From Streptomyces peucetius (GTDB taxonomy: Bacteria > Actinomycetota > Actinomycetes > Streptomycetales > Streptomycetaceae), in contig NZ_CP107567.1 in assembly GCF_025854275.1 (NCBI RefSeq), positions 1,922,001-1,986,000 of the forward strand: a stretch of DNA of 64,000 nt. Reading direction: 5' to 3'. The first letter of the stretch is position 1. Each line of letters begins with the position of its first letter. This document shows, piece by piece, positions 1 through 8,640 of the stretch. Under the pieces are notes generated by a model. It was given only the letters and a program-made list of their open reading frames with translations, made no database searches and had not been told where the DNA came from. The position numbers and the translations under genes are program-made.

Positions 1-1
1 G

Positions 2-562
2 CAGGCGCTCTGGTACGACCAGCTCGGCTACGTACAGCCGCGCACCGGGAACCGCTCACGCAACAACGCCCCGCGCAACATCTACCGCACCGCCGACGGC
101 AGTTGGCTCGCCGTCTCGACCTCCGCGCAGTCCGTCGCCGAACGTGTCATGCATCTGGTCGGGCGGCCCGAGCTCGTCGACGAACCCTGGTTCGCCACCG
201 GCACCGGCCGCGCCGACCACGCCGACGAACTCGACGAGGCCGTCGGCGGCTGGATCGCCCGCCGCACCCGCGACGAGGTGGCCTCCGCCTTCGAGAAGGC
301 GGAGGCCGCGATCGCTCCCGTCTACGACATCCGCGACGTCATGGACGATCCCCAGTACCAGGCGCTCGGCACCATCACCGAAGTCCCCGACCCGGAGCTC
401 GGCCCGCTGCGTATGCAGAACGTGCTCTTCCGGCTGTCGGAGACGCCCGGTGGTATCCGCTGGGCGGGCCGGCCGCACGGCGCCGACACCGAAGAGGTCC
501 TGGCCGAACTCGGTCTGACCCCGGCGGACATCGCCGCACTACGCACCCAGGGAGCGCTGTGA
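2..562 (+). CDS. CaiB/BaiF (family III) CoA-transferase, C-terminal part
   Basis: The reading frame is already open at the window edge, so the start and the N-terminal half, including the catalytic Asp region, lie outside. What remains (about 186 residues) has the family III C-terminal pattern: an RTADGSW-type strand, a VGRPEL/DEPWF segment, an alternating helical part, and a PVYDIRDVMDDPQYQAL segment. Family members move CoA between acyl-CoA and a free acid. The stop TGA overlaps the GTG start of the next gene (GTGA), so the two are translationally coupled and probably act in one acyl-CoA catabolic step. The substrate cannot be read from this fragment. Confidence 0.9.
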   Translation, partial: QALWYDQLGYVQPRTGNRSRNNAPRNIYRTADGSWLAVSTSAQSVAERVMHLVGRPELVDEPWFATGTGRADHADELDEAVGGWIARRTRDEVASAFEKAEAAIAPVYDIRDVMDDPQYQALGTITEVPDPELGPLRMQNVLFRLSETPGGIRWAGRPHGADTEEVLAELGLTPADIAALRTQGAL

Positions 563-1362
563 CCATCCCTCTCACCTGGCTCTACGCCCCCGGTGACCGC
601 CCGGAGGTGGTCCGCAAGGCGATCGCCTCCGACGCCGACATCGTCATCGTCGACCTGGAGGACGCCGTGGCCCAGGGGCGCAAGCCCTACGCCCTGGACG
701 CCACGGCCGAACTGCTGTCGGACCCGCAGCCTCTCCCCGTCCATGTCCGCATCAACTCCCCCCATGACGTCGAGGCCCTCGCGGAGCTGCCGGGCCTCGG
801 TGCACTGCGTATCCCCAAGGTCGCATACGCCGCTGACATCCAGCGGATCGCGGCCGGCGCACCGGGCGTCCCGCTGTACGCGCTCATCGAGTCGGCGCTC
901 GCGGTGGAACACGCCTACGCAATCGCCACCGCGCACGACGCCATCGCCGGCATCGCGCTGGGCGAGTCCGACCTCCGCGCGGACCTCGGACTGCGCGGCG
1001 ACGCCGGTCTCGACTGGGCGCGCACCCGTACGGTGATGGCCGCCAGGGCCGCCGGTCTCGGGCCGCCGTCCCAGTCCGTCTTCCCCGACATCCTCGACCT
1101 CGACGGCCTCTACGCCTCCTGCTCGCACGGCAGGTCCCTCGGCTTCCTGGGCCGCGCGGCCATCCACCCGCGTCAGCTGCCCGTCATCGAACGGGCCTTC
1201 CGGCCGACTCAGGAGGAGATCGAGGCGGCGGAGGACATCGTGAAGGCGGCCGCGATCGATGCGGGGGCACTGGCATTGCCGGACGGGCGCTTCGTGGACG
1301 CCGCGGTGGTGGCGGCGGCGCGGAGGACACTGGCGCTGGCGGAGCGGGAACCGACAGGCTGA
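559..1362 (+). CDS. CitE-like HpcH/HpaI aldolase/citrate lyase family protein
   Basis: A 267-aa protein starting at a GTG that overlaps the upstream CoA-transferase stop. The TIM-barrel CitE family is recognised from WLYAPGDRP near the N-terminus, VDLEDAV (Mg-binding Glu at residue 34), RINSP, LIESALA and GESDLRADLG. A typical GRAAIHPRQ segment follows near the C-terminus. Members cleave or hydrolyse malyl-CoA, beta-methylmalyl-CoA or citramalyl-CoA-type thioesters. Pairing with a family III CoA-transferase fits activation of a free acid to its CoA ester followed by C-C cleavage; this is inference. It ends before a strong hairpin at 1447-1476. Confidence 0.9.
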   Translation: MTIPLTWLYAPGDRPEVVRKAIASDADIVIVDLEDAVAQGRKPYALDATAELLSDPQPLPVHVRINSPHDVEALAELPGLGALRIPKVAYAADIQRIAAGAPGVPLYALIESALAVEHAYAIATAHDAIAGIALGESDLRADLGLRGDAGLDWARTRTVMAARAAGLGPPSQSVFPDILDLDGLYASCSHGRSLGFLGRAAIHPRQLPVIERAFRPTQEEIEAAEDIVKAAAIDAGALALPDGRFVDAAVVAAARRTLALAEREPTG

Positions 1363-1446
1363 CGGCACTGCGCGCAGAGAAACCAGGGCCGCGTAGCCCG
1401 TGTGCGCACCCGTGCCGTTCCTGTCCACGGTGGGCGGCAGACGGAG

Positions 1447-1476
1447 CACCCCCACGGCCGCCGGGCCGTGGGGGTG
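1447..1476. terminator. Bidirectional hairpin terminator between citE-like gene and lgt
   Basis: Perfect 13-bp inverted repeat (1447-1459 with 1464-1476, loop GCCG). It lies between two convergent genes and could end transcription from both sides. No U tract, as is usual in Streptomyces. Confidence 0.75.
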
Positions 1477-1504
1477 AGGTGGGGGAAGGCCTGCGCTGCG
1501 GTTG

Positions 1505-2503
1505 TTACGCCTTGCGCGGGGACTCCGCCGCGTCCGCGGGCGCATCGGCGGAGGAATCCGCCGTGCGGCCCTCGTCCTCCGAGGCCGTTTCCTGCGCGTC
1601 GTCCTCGGCGGCCGACTCCTGCGCATCGTCCTGAGCAGCCTCGGCTTCGGTCTCCGCCTCGCCGTCACCCTTCGGCTTGGACAGGTCCACCGCCGCCGGT
1701 TCCACCACGTCCTCGCGTCCCGGCCGCAGCCGCGACGAGATCACGATGTACGTGACCGCCAGGAGGAAGACAAGGATCGACGTCCAGACGTTGAGCCGCA
1801 GGCCGAGGATGTGGTGGGCGTCGTCGACGCGCATGTACTCGATCCAGCCGCGGCCGGCGCAGTAAGAGGCGACATACAGCGCGAACGCCCTGCCGTGGCC
1901 GAGCTTGAAGCGCCGGTCGGCCCAGATGACCAGCAGTGCGACGCCGATGCACCACAGGGACTCGTACAGGAACGTCGGGTGGTAGAGGCCGGCCTCGCGG
2001 TTCGGGCCCTCGCTGATCTTCAGCGCCCACGGCACATCGGTCTCGCGGCCGTACAGCTCCTGGTTGAACCAGTTGCCCCAGCGGCCGATCGCCTGCGCGA
2101 AGGCGATACCGGGTGCGAGGGCGTCGGCCCACGCGGGCAGCGGGATGCCGCGACGGCGGCAGCCGATCCAGGCACCGACCGCGCCCAGCGCGATCGCGCC
2201 CCAGATACCGAGGCCGCCCTCCCAGATCTTGAAGGCGTCGACCCAGTTCTCACCCTCGCTGAAGTACAGCTGGTAGTCGGTGATCACGTGGTAGAGCCGC
2301 CCGCCGACCAGGCCGAAGGGCACGGCCCAGACAGCGATGTCGGCGACCGTCCCGGCCTTGCCGCCCCGGGCGACCCAGCGCCGGTTGCCGTACCAGACGG
2401 CTACGAAGACGCCGATGATGATGCAGAACGCGTAGCCGCGCAGCGGAAGCGGTCCGAGATGGATCACTCCGGTCGACGGACTGGGAATGTAGGCGATGTC
2501 CAT
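1505..2503 (-). CDS. lgt: Prolipoprotein diacylglyceryl transferase
   Basis: A 332-aa polytopic membrane enzyme that transfers diacylglycerol from phosphatidylglycerol to the lipobox Cys of prolipoproteins, the first lipoprotein-maturation step; lspA, for the next step, lies at 47.4-48 kb. Family landmarks are RGYAFCIIIG near the N-terminus, AIGRWGNWFNQELYGRE (signature with the essential Arg), HPTFLYESLW, and RGWIEYMRVDDAHH near the end of the core. The last ~55 residues are an acidic Ala/Glu/Asp tail typical of actinobacterial Lgt. The ATG at 2503 was chosen because the family N-terminus MDIAYIPSP starts there. A hairpin at 2522-2556 separates it from the preceding gene. Confidence 0.97.
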   Translation of the reverse strand: MDIAYIPSPSTGVIHLGPLPLRGYAFCIIIGVFVAVWYGNRRWVARGGKAGTVADIAVWAVPFGLVGGRLYHVITDYQLYFSEGENWVDAFKIWEGGLGIWGAIALGAVGAWIGCRRRGIPLPAWADALAPGIAFAQAIGRWGNWFNQELYGRETDVPWALKISEGPNREAGLYHPTFLYESLWCIGVALLVIWADRRFKLGHGRAFALYVASYCAGRGWIEYMRVDDAHHILGLRLNVWTSILVFLLAVTYIVISSRLRPGREDVVEPAAVDLSKPKGDGEAETEAEAAQDDAQESAAEDDAQETASEDEGRTADSSADAPADAAESPRKA

Positions 2504-2521
2504 GGCAGGTCCGACGCTACC

Positions 2522-2556
2522 TTGCCGGGCGGGACCGACGGCAACCCGCCCGGCAA
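2522..2556 (-). terminator. Hairpin between DsbA-like gene and lgt
   Basis: Perfect 12-bp inverted repeat (2522-2533 with 2545-2556, 11-nt loop), 66 bases past the stop of the DsbA-like gene and 18 bases before the lgt start. It is either a terminator of the upstream gene or a leader hairpin of lgt. Confidence 0.55.
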
Positions 2557-2622
2557 CTTCTGGGTAACGAGCCCGCTCCCGGCCGCGGGGCGACGGGGCA
2601 GGTCCCGCCGCCCCGCCGTACG

Positions 2623-3480
2623 TCAGGAGGCCGGGGTCTGAGGACTCGCGCTCCCCTCCGCTCCCGGCTCCGCCGGACGCCGGCTGCCCGGCGGCTTGTT
2701 CTTGTTGGCCTCCTTGACCCACTTCTTGAAGTTGGCGACGGAGATCTGCTCATTGCCCTTCGTCGGGAAGACCGACTCGCCGTTGAGCAGCACGGTCGGC
2801 GTGCCGCGGAAGCCGCCCGCCTGGAAGGCCGCGTTCGACTTGTTGACCCAGGCGTCGTGCTTGCCCTCCTCCACACAGCTGCGGAACCCGGGGGTGTCGA
2901 GCCCTTCGACCTTGCCCGCGAGCTCGATCAGCCTGCCGTTGTCCGCGAAGGCGTCGTCCGGCTCGGGCGGCTGGTTCATGTACAGCACGTCGTGGTACTC
3001 GACGAACTTCCCGGCGTCCTGCGCGCACGCCGCCGCGTTCGCCGCGCGCAGGGACCCGCTGCCGCCCATGTTCCCGTCGATGATGGTGGCGAGGTGGTAC
3101 TCGATCTTGATCTGGCCGGCCTCCTCCAGTTCGTGGATCGTGTCCCGCAGAGCGTTCTCGAACTGGGCGCAGGCCGGGCAGCGGAAGTCCTCCCAGATCG
3201 TGAGGGTGGACGGGGCGTCGGTCGCGCCGACCGGGATCGCGAGCTGCTCCTCGCCCTGCGCCCCGCTCGGCGCGAGCAGCGGCCCGGCCTCGGTGGCGCC
3301 GTCGTCCTCCTTGCCGGCATTGGCGGCGACCAGACCGACCACCGCGGCCAGGCCGAGCACGGCCACGACGGCCGACGCCACGATCACGGTCCTGCGGCGC
3401 TTCTCACGTGCCTTCTCCCGCGCCTGTTCCTGCTGGAGTCGCTCGCGGGCGACCCGCTTTCGCTCTTGGTTCTCGCTCAC
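2623..3480 (-). CDS. Membrane-anchored DsbA-like thioredoxin-fold protein (CPAC)
   Basis: A 285-aa protein. A highly charged cytoplasmic N-terminus (residues 1-30, rich in Arg, Lys, Glu) is followed by one transmembrane helix (about 31-54), which anchors an extracytoplasmic DsbA/thioredoxin_4 domain. The redox motif is C101-P-A-C104 after WEDFR. A cis-Pro loop GTPTVLLNG occurs near the C-terminus, and the tail is Pro/Gly-rich. The role is probably thiol-disulfide exchange on exported proteins. The GTG at 3480 was chosen because the upstream extension runs into the trpA terminator. A paralogue with CPVC lies at 40199-41014. It follows trpA, separated by a terminator. Confidence 0.9.
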   Translation of the reverse strand: MSENQERKRVARERLQQEQAREKAREKRRRTVIVASAVVAVLGLAAVVGLVAANAGKEDDGATEAGPLLAPSGAQGEEQLAIPVGATDAPSTLTIWEDFRCPACAQFENALRDTIHELEEAGQIKIEYHLATIIDGNMGGSGSLRAANAAACAQDAGKFVEYHDVLYMNQPPEPDDAFADNGRLIELAGKVEGLDTPGFRSCVEEGKHDAWVNKSNAAFQAGGFRGTPTVLLNGESVFPTKGNEQISVANFKKWVKEANKNKPPGSRRPAEPGAEGSASPQTPAS

Positions 3481-3493
3481 ACCCGGCCAACGA

Positions 3494-3523
3494 ACCGGGG
3501 AGGCGCATGCGCGCCTCCCCGGT
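3494..3523 (-). terminator. Terminator after trpA
   Basis: Perfect 13-bp inverted repeat (3494-3506 with 3511-3523, loop ATGC), 21 bases past the trpA stop. It closes the trpBA transcript. Confidence 0.75.
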
Positions 3524-3543
3524 CGCTGATCCACTCGTACGAG

Positions 3544-4359
3544 CTACGAGCCGCCGCGCACACCCCGTGCGAGTTCGCCCGCCAGTTCCCGTACGGCGGC
3601 GACGGCCGCACCGTCTCCGGACGCGTCGAGCATCCGCTTGACGAACGCCGAGCCGACGATCACACCGTCGGCGAAGGCCGCGACCTCGGCGGCCTGCGCC
3701 GGGTTCGACACGCCGAGGCCCACGCAGACCGGCAGGTCGGTCGTGGCTCGGGTGCGGCGCACCAGGTCCTGGGCCTGCTCGCCGACCGACTCCCGGGTAC
3801 CGGTGACGCCCATGAGCGACGCCGCGTAGACGAAGCCGGATCCCGCCGCCGTGATCCTGGCGAGGCGGGCGTCCTTGCTGCTGGGCGCGACGACGAAGAC
3901 GGTGGCGAGGCCGTGCTTCTCGGCGTGCTCCCTCCACAGGCCCGCCTCCTCGACCGGCAGGTCGGGCAGGATGCACCCGGCGCCGCCCGCCTCCGCGAGC
4001 TCGGCGGTGAACCGCTCGACGCCGTAGCGGTCGATCGGGTTCCAGTACGTCATCACGAGGACCGGCTTGCCGGTGGCCGCATGGGCCTCGCGGACCGTGC
4101 GCATCACGTCGGCGATCCGGACTCCGCCGCGCAGGGCGATGTCGTCGGCGGTCTGGATGACCGGCCCGTCGAGGACCGGGTCGCTGTGCGGCAGCCCTAC
4201 CTCGACGACGTCGGCGCCGCCGTCGAACGCGGCCTTGACCGCCTCGATGCCGACGTCGACGGTTGGGAAGCCGGCGGGCAGGTAGGCGATGAGCGCCGCC
4301 CGGTTCTCGTTCTTCGCCGCCGCGAGCGTGTCGCTCAGCAGCCGGATGTTGCCGCTCAT
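3544..4359 (-). CDS. trpA: Tryptophan synthase alpha subunit
   Basis: A 271-aa TIM-barrel subunit that cleaves indole-3-glycerol phosphate to indole and glyceraldehyde-3-phosphate and channels indole to TrpB. The catalytic acids are recognisable: Glu53 in [10 protein letters not shown] and Asp64 in [19 protein letters not shown] and CVGLGVSNP form the phosphate-binding side. Length is normal. Its ATG overlaps the trpB stop (ATGA, 4 bases), giving translational coupling and equal subunit synthesis. A hairpin terminator follows. Confidence 0.98.
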   Translation of the reverse strand: MSGNIRLLSDTLAAAKNENRAALIAYLPAGFPTVDVGIEAVKAAFDGGADVVEVGLPHSDPVLDGPVIQTADDIALRGGVRIADVMRTVREAHAATGKPVLVMTYWNPIDRYGVERFTAELAEAGGAGCILPDLPVEEAGLWREHAEKHGLATVFVVAPSSKDARLARITAAGSGFVYAASLMGVTGTRESVGEQAQDLVRRTRATTDLPVCVGLGVSNPAQAAEVAAFADGVIVGSAFVKRMLDASGDGAAVAAVRELAGELARGVRGGS

Positions 4360-5648
4360 TCCGCGTCCCCCTGGATCTCGGCGGCGCCGTTGTCGGCCGA
4401 GGCGTCGGCCTCGACCCGGGCGTCGGTGTCGTACAGCCCGAAGTAGCGGGCGGCGGTGTCCATGTCCTTGTCGCCCCGGCCGGAGAGGTTGACCAGGATC
4501 AGCCCGTCCTTGCCGAGCTCGCGGCCGAGGTCGAGCGCGCCGGCCAGCGCGTGTGCCGACTCGATGGCCGGGATGATGCCCTCGGTGCGGGACAGCAGCC
4601 GCAGGGCCTGCATGGCGGCGTCGTCCGTGACCGCGCGGTACTCGCCGCGGCCCGAGTCCTTCAGGTACGAGTGCTCGGGGCCGATGCCCGGGTAGTCCAG
4701 ACCGGCCGAGATCGAGTACGGCTCGGTGATCTGGCCCTCGTCGTCCTGGAGAACGTAGGAGCGGGAGCCGTGCAGGATGCCCGGCTCGCCGGCCGTCAGG
4801 GTCGCGGCGTGCTCCCCGGTCTCGACGCCGTGACCGGCGGGCTCACAGCCGACCAGCCGGACGGCAGTGTCGGGGATGAACGCGTGGAACAGGCCGATGG
4901 CGTTCGAGCCGCCGCCGACGCAGGCTACGGCCGCGTCGGGAAGGCGGCCCGCCCTCTCCAGGATCTGGCGCCTGGCCTCCACACCGATGACGCGGTGGAA
5001 GTCGCGGACCATGGCCGGGAAGGGGTGCGGGCCCGCGACCGTGCCGAAGAGGTAGTGGGTACGGTCCACGTTGGCGACCCAGTCGCGGAAGGCCTCGTTG
5101 ATGGCGTCCTTGAGGGTGCGGCTGCCGGACTTGACGGCGACGACCTCGGCGCCGAGCATCCGCATCCGCGCGACGTTCAGTGCCTGTCGCTGCGTGTCGA
5201 TCTCGCCCATGTAGATGGTGCACTCGAGACCGAAGAGGGCGCAGGCGGTGGCGGTCGCGACGCCGTGCTGGCCGGCACCGGTCTCCGCGATGACGCGGGT
5301 CTTGCCCATCCGCTTGGTGAGCAGAGCCTGACCCAGCACGTTGTTGATCTTGTGCGAGCCGGTGTGGTTCAGGTCCTCGCGCTTGAGGAAGACCCGCGCC
5401 CCGCCGGCGTGCTCCGCGAAGCGGGGCACCTCGGTGAGGGCGCTCGGCCGACCGGTGTAGTCGACCATGAGCGCGTCGAGCTCGGCGGCGAAGGCCGGGT
5501 CGGACTTGGCCTTGTCGTACTCGACGGCGACCTCGTCGACGGCGGCGACGAGGGCCTCGGGGATGAACTTTCCGCCGAAGGCGCCGAAGTAGCCCTGGGG
5601 GTCGGGAACCTGACCCTCCGGGTCGGGGATGAAGTAGTCGCTGGACAT
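4356..5648 (-). CDS. trpB: Tryptophan synthase beta subunit
   Basis: A 430-aa PLP enzyme condensing indole with serine to give tryptophan. The PLP lysine is Lys100 in [10 protein letters not shown]; the GGGSNAIG phosphate loop and [12 protein letters not shown] segment are present. The ATG at 5648 is supported by an AAGGAG Shine-Dalgarno sequence about 10 bases upstream and by the family N-terminus. It overlaps trpA by 4 bases. Upstream is a ~595-bp repeat-filled gap before trpM, so trpBA may depend on its own promoter or on read-through across these structures. Confidence 0.98.
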   Translation of the reverse strand: MSSDYFIPDPEGQVPDPQGYFGAFGGKFIPEALVAAVDEVAVEYDKAKSDPAFAAELDALMVDYTGRPSALTEVPRFAEHAGGARVFLKREDLNHTGSHKINNVLGQALLTKRMGKTRVIAETGAGQHGVATATACALFGLECTIYMGEIDTQRQALNVARMRMLGAEVVAVKSGSRTLKDAINEAFRDWVANVDRTHYLFGTVAGPHPFPAMVRDFHRVIGVEARRQILERAGRLPDAAVACVGGGSNAIGLFHAFIPDTAVRLVGCEPAGHGVETGEHAATLTAGEPGILHGSRSYVLQDDEGQITEPYSISAGLDYPGIGPEHSYLKDSGRGEYRAVTDDAAMQALRLLSRTEGIIPAIESAHALAGALDLGRELGKDGLILVNLSGRGDKDMDTAARYFGLYDTDARVEADASADNGAAEIQGDAE

Positions 5649-5757
5649 GGCGACGCAGCTCCTTGTCGGGCCCGGGGGCCCGGGACGTGTCGGGTGTGCG
5701 GAAGCGAAGCGTGTGCGGGGTGGGTGGGGCCGCTGCGCGTGGCCGGTCCCCTCCCCG

Positions 5758-6213
5758 CCCCTTTCCCGAAACCGGGGCAAGCCCCGGGCCCCGTGACCGC
5801 CGGACGGCGGGCCGGGCTCCGCCCGGGCCGCCACCGCGCTTGCGCGGTGGCCTCGATCGCCGGCCGGGCTCCTTCGGAGCCCTCGCCGGCGTTCGAGGCG
5901 CGGCGCGGGCTTCGGGGCGGAACCCCGACCCACCGGCCCTTGAGCCGCCGGGAACCGGACGGAACCCGGCAGAACCGGAAAGCTCGAGCACCGCCGGCCC
6001 TGGGGCGCCGGAGTCCAGACGGAACCCCGGCAGAACCGGCAAACCCGAGCCCCACCAGCCCTTGAGCCGCCGGAGTCCGGACAGAGCCCCGGCAGAACCG
6101 GCAAGCCCAAGCACCGCCGACGCTTTTGGCGCGGGGGGCCGGGAGCGGGGTCCGGGCGGAGCCCGGTTCGGGAAGGGGGAACCTCCCACGGCCGCCAGGC
6201 CGTAGGGGGAGGG
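5758..6213. repeat. Nested palindromic intergenic element, copy A (interrupted)
   Basis: Much of the 595-bp trpM-trpB gap is built of palindromes. Outer arms near 5758-5785 and 6147-6179 are complementary (CCCCTTTCCCGAAACCGGG type). A hairpin at 5831-5850 (9-bp arms, TT loop) is followed by CCTCGATCGCCGGCCGGGCT at 5851-5870. A 21-base core at 6191-6211, starting GCCGCCAGGCCG, is identical to 29844-29864 and 53099-53119. The 60-bp tandem repeat sits between the arms. I see no gene in 5649-6243. Confidence 0.65.
5931..6111. repeat. Degenerate ~60-bp tandem repeat, three units
   Basis: Three head-to-tail units: 5931-5988, 5989-6049 and 6050-6111. Each runs from CACC(G/A)(C/G)C through GCCGCCGG(A/G)(A/G)(A/T)CC and CCCGGCAGAACCGG to an A-rich end (aaagctcgag, caaacccgag, caagcccaag). 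A truncated fourth unit begins at 6112. It lies between trpM and trpB, inside the nested palindromic element. Confidence 0.7.
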
Positions 6214-6243
6214 CGGGAGGAAAACGCAGACCCGCCTGAAGGC

Positions 6244-6540
6244 CTAGCGGCCCGTGCGCGCAGGCGCGCCGCGCCATCGCATCCCGTTGACCTGGCCGGG
6301 CTCGTCCCCGATGACGTACCGCACGCGCCGCCCGTGCACCCGCCGCGCCGGCGCACGGCAGCCGCGTGGGCGGCAGCCGCGGGCGAGGCGCGCGTACGGG
6401 TCGCGGGGTGCTCCGGAGGCCGCTCCGGCGTACGCCGGCGTACCGGCGACGGCGGTGCCGTCGCCCGCCGGGCACGGCACCGCCGGCCGCCCCGGGCGGG
6501 AGCCCGGGTTCGGACCGGAACGGCGACGAGCGATGATCAT
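6244..6540 (-). CDS. trpM: Small basic protein TrpM (TrpX), modulator of tryptophan biosynthesis
   Basis: A 98-residue Arg-rich frame between trpC and trpB. The C-terminal part ([14 protein letters not shown] followed by [17 protein letters not shown]) matches my memory of TrpM of S. coelicolor (about 63 aa). That protein is encoded in the trpC-trpB interval and is reported to modulate Trp biosynthesis and differentiation. The first ATG lies 7 bases after the trpC stop with a GGAG 11 bases upstream. A GTG at residue 21 would give 78 residues, so the true start is uncertain. No enzymatic motif is seen. Two Cys flank a basic segment, compatible with nucleic-acid or protein binding. Confidence 0.7.
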   Translation of the reverse strand: MIIARRRSGPNPGSRPGRPAVPCPAGDGTAVAGTPAYAGAASGAPRDPYARLARGCRPRGCRAPARRVHGRRVRYVIGDEPGQVNGMRWRGAPARTGR

Positions 6541-6547
6541 GTCCGGT

Positions 6548-7357
6548 TCAGCTCCGGCCGTGCCGCAGCGCCGGGTGCGCCCCCGCGGCCACCAGGTCCG
6601 CGACCGCCGACTTGGGGTCGCGGCCGGTCACCAGGGACTCGCCGACGAGCACGGCGTCGGCGCCGGCGTTGGCGTAGGCGATCAGGTCGTGCGGGCCACG
6701 CACACCCGACTCGGCGATCTTGACGATGTGGGCCGGGATCTCGGGGGCGACCCGCTCGAAGGTGGAGCGGTCGACCTTGAGGGTCTTGAGGTCACGCGCG
6801 TTGACGCCGATGATCTTCGCCCCGGCCTCGACGGCCCGCTCGGCCTCGTCCTCGTCGTGCACCTCGACCAGCGGGGTCAGACCGATCGACTCGGCGCGCT
6901 CGATCAGCGAGACCAGGGCCTCCTGGTCGAGCGCGGCGACGATCAGCAGGACGACGTCGGCGCCGTAGGCCCGCGCTTCCCACAGCTGGTACGCGGTGAC
7001 GATGAAGTCCTTGCGCAGCACCGGGATGTCGACCTTGGCGCGCACGGCCTCGAGGTCGGCCAGCGATCCGCCGAAGCGGCGTTCCTCGGTCAGTACGGAG
7101 ATGACGGCCGCGCCGCCCGCCTCGTAGTCGGCGGCGAGTCCGGCCGGGTCGGCGATCGCGGCGAGTGCGCCCTTGGACGGGCTGGAACGCTTGACCTCGC
7201 AGATCACCTTGACGCCCTCGCCGCGCAGCGCGGCCAGGCCGTCCCTGGCCGCCGGGGCCTTGGCGGCGCGCTCCTTGAGCTCGTCGAGGCTGACACGCGC
7301 CTGCCGCTCTGCCAGGTCGGCGCGCACACCTTCGATGATCTCGTCGAGCACACTCAC
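6548..7357 (-). CDS. trpC: Indole-3-glycerol phosphate synthase
   Basis: A 269-aa TIM barrel that closes carboxyphenylamino-deoxyribulose phosphate to indole-3-glycerol phosphate, the substrate of TrpA. Visible motifs are [11 protein letters not shown] (catalytic Lys56), [22 protein letters not shown] and a phosphate-binding VGESLV. The GTG at 7357 was chosen because the protein then begins SVLDEIIEG as in the family, and an AAGGGGG Shine-Dalgarno lies about 10 bases upstream. trpM follows at 7 bases. Neither trpD nor trpG is in the window, and no separate trpF is present. Confidence 0.97.
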   Translation of the reverse strand: MSVLDEIIEGVRADLAERQARVSLDELKERAAKAPAARDGLAALRGEGVKVICEVKRSSPSKGALAAIADPAGLAADYEAGGAAVISVLTEERRFGGSLADLEAVRAKVDIPVLRKDFIVTAYQLWEARAYGADVVLLIVAALDQEALVSLIERAESIGLTPLVEVHDEDEAERAVEAGAKIIGVNARDLKTLKVDRSTFERVAPEIPAHIVKIAESGVRGPHDLIAYANAGADAVLVGESLVTGRDPKSAVADLVAAGAHPALRHGRS

Positions 7358-7472
7358 GCGAGCGGCCCCCTTCCGGGACGGTGTTGATGGATCAGGATCA
7401 GCCATGTCGATGGTATCCGCAGCGGGGCCCAGGGCCCGCATCCGGTCGCGGCCTGTCCCACTACCTGGGACT

Positions 7473-8168
7473 TCATGGCACGAGCGCGGAGCCGAACGGC
7501 AGGTTCCGCACCACGCTGAAGATCACCAGCGCACCGCCCAGGACCCACCACCATCCGTTCGGGATGCCGATCCTCACGCGGCGGTTCTGTGCGGCGCGAA
7601 TCAGCCACACCACCCAGACGACGGCGAAGACGGCGTAGCCGAGAGTGGCGACGGCGTTGGCGCCGAACGCGGTGGCCAGGTCGCCGTTGACGAACGCGTG
7701 GGCACTGCGCAGTCCGCCGCACCCGGGGCAGTAGATGCCGGTGAAGCGCAGCAGCGGACAGGCGGGGTAGTGGCCGGGTTCGTTCGGGTCGACGGTCCCG
7801 ACGTAGGCGAAGGCGGCGGCGACGCCCGCGATCGCGGCCAGCGGTGCGGCGAGGCGTCGGGCGAGCGACGCGTGGGGCGGGTGCGGCGGAGGCTCCGGGA
7901 GCGACGCGTGGAGGGCGGAGGGACCGGTGCCCGGGCCCCATCCGGCCCAGGGTGCCGCCGGGCCGGACGGGGGCACGGACGGGGGCAAGGACTGGGGCAC
8001 TGCAGCCGCGGGTTCGTCCTGCCGGGGTGGGTCCACGGCGCGGCCGGCCGCCGGGTCCCGGGCGTCGGCCGGCGCCGTGGTCTCCGCCGGGTGGGCCGGG
8101 GCCGGCGCGGCGGCGGGGCGCGGAGGGGCTGGGGAAGAAGGCGTGGCATCCACGCGGTGATTGTCCAC
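7473..8168 (-). CDS. DUF2752 membrane protein
   Basis: A membrane protein of about 231 aa. It has a long Pro/Ala-rich N-terminus (first ~100 residues, probably disordered), one helix ([19 protein letters not shown]), then the DUF2752 hallmark CP-(x)[13 protein letters not shown] with a Cys pair, and two further helices. Function is unknown. The start is uncertain. An ATG at 8222 is in frame but would place the perfect hairpin 8181-8211 inside the coding region, so I prefer the GTG at 8168 just after it; a second GTG lies at 8153. Neither has a good Shine-Dalgarno. It lies between trpE and trpC with other small membrane proteins. Confidence 0.85.
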   Translation of the reverse strand: MDNHRVDATPSSPAPPRPAAAPAPAHPAETTAPADARDPAAGRAVDPPRQDEPAAAVPQSLPPSVPPSGPAAPWAGWGPGTGPSALHASLPEPPPHPPHASLARRLAAPLAAIAGVAAAFAYVGTVDPNEPGHYPACPLLRFTGIYCPGCGGLRSAHAFVNGDLATAFGANAVATLGYAVFAVVWVVWLIRAAQNRRVRIGIPNGWWWVLGGALVIFSVVRNLPFGSALVP

Positions 8169-8180
8169 GTTCAACGGCAG

Positions 8181-8211
8181 CGGCGCAGCCCGGCCGTGCC
8201 GGGCTGCGCCG
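8181..8211 (-). terminator. Hairpin after the HGxxPAAW gene
   Basis: Perfect 14-bp inverted repeat (8181-8194 with 8198-8211, loop CGT), 26 bases past the HGxxPAAW stop. Its strength argues against the longest possible start of the DUF2752 gene. Confidence 0.7.
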
Positions 8212-8236
8212 TCGTGCGACATCCGCTCCGCGGTGC

Positions 8237-8491
8237 TCAGGCCGTCGCCTTCTCGCGGGCAGCCGCGCGGTTGCGGGCCTCCACCACCTCGTCCGGCTCC
8301 TTCGGGGTGCCGAGGCCGGCCATCTTCATGGCGCCGCCGACGACCGCGCCGAGCAGGATGAGCGCACAGCCTGCCCAGAAGCCGGCCGGGCTGTTCGCCA
8401 CCATGAAGACGCCTGCGACGCAGAAGCCGATGAAGGCGATGATGCTGCCGGTCCAGGCGGCCGGGGTGTGTCCGTGGCTGCTGCCCGCCAT
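8237..8491 (-). CDS. HGxxPAAW family small membrane protein
   Basis: An 84-aa protein with HGHTPAAW at residues 6-13, two closely spaced hydrophobic helices (about 14-35 and 40-58) and a charged C-terminus. The ATG at 8491 has a strong GAGGAG Shine-Dalgarno 6 bases upstream. The family is actinobacterial and takes its name from this motif; its role is unknown, but it recurs in trp clusters. It is followed by a hairpin. Confidence 0.92.
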   Translation of the reverse strand: MAGSSHGHTPAAWTGSIIAFIGFCVAGVFMVANSPAGFWAGCALILLGAVVGGAMKMAGLGTPKEPDEVVEARNRAAAREKATA

Positions 8492-8640
8492 GAGTTGCTC
8501 CTCGTTTCCAGTGCGATGTCGTGAGCCGGTGCTCGTGCTGCGCCGGACCCGCTCGTTCTCATTGTTCCGTACGCCGGGACGTGAGCCGATCTGGGGTCGG
8601 CTCGGGCCGGGCTCCGGTCCGGGACGGGTCCGAGCCGGTG

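Noticed and set aside
5931..6111. Possible CRISPR array
   Set aside because: Units are directly adjacent and degenerate with no unique spacers, and no cas genes are nearby.
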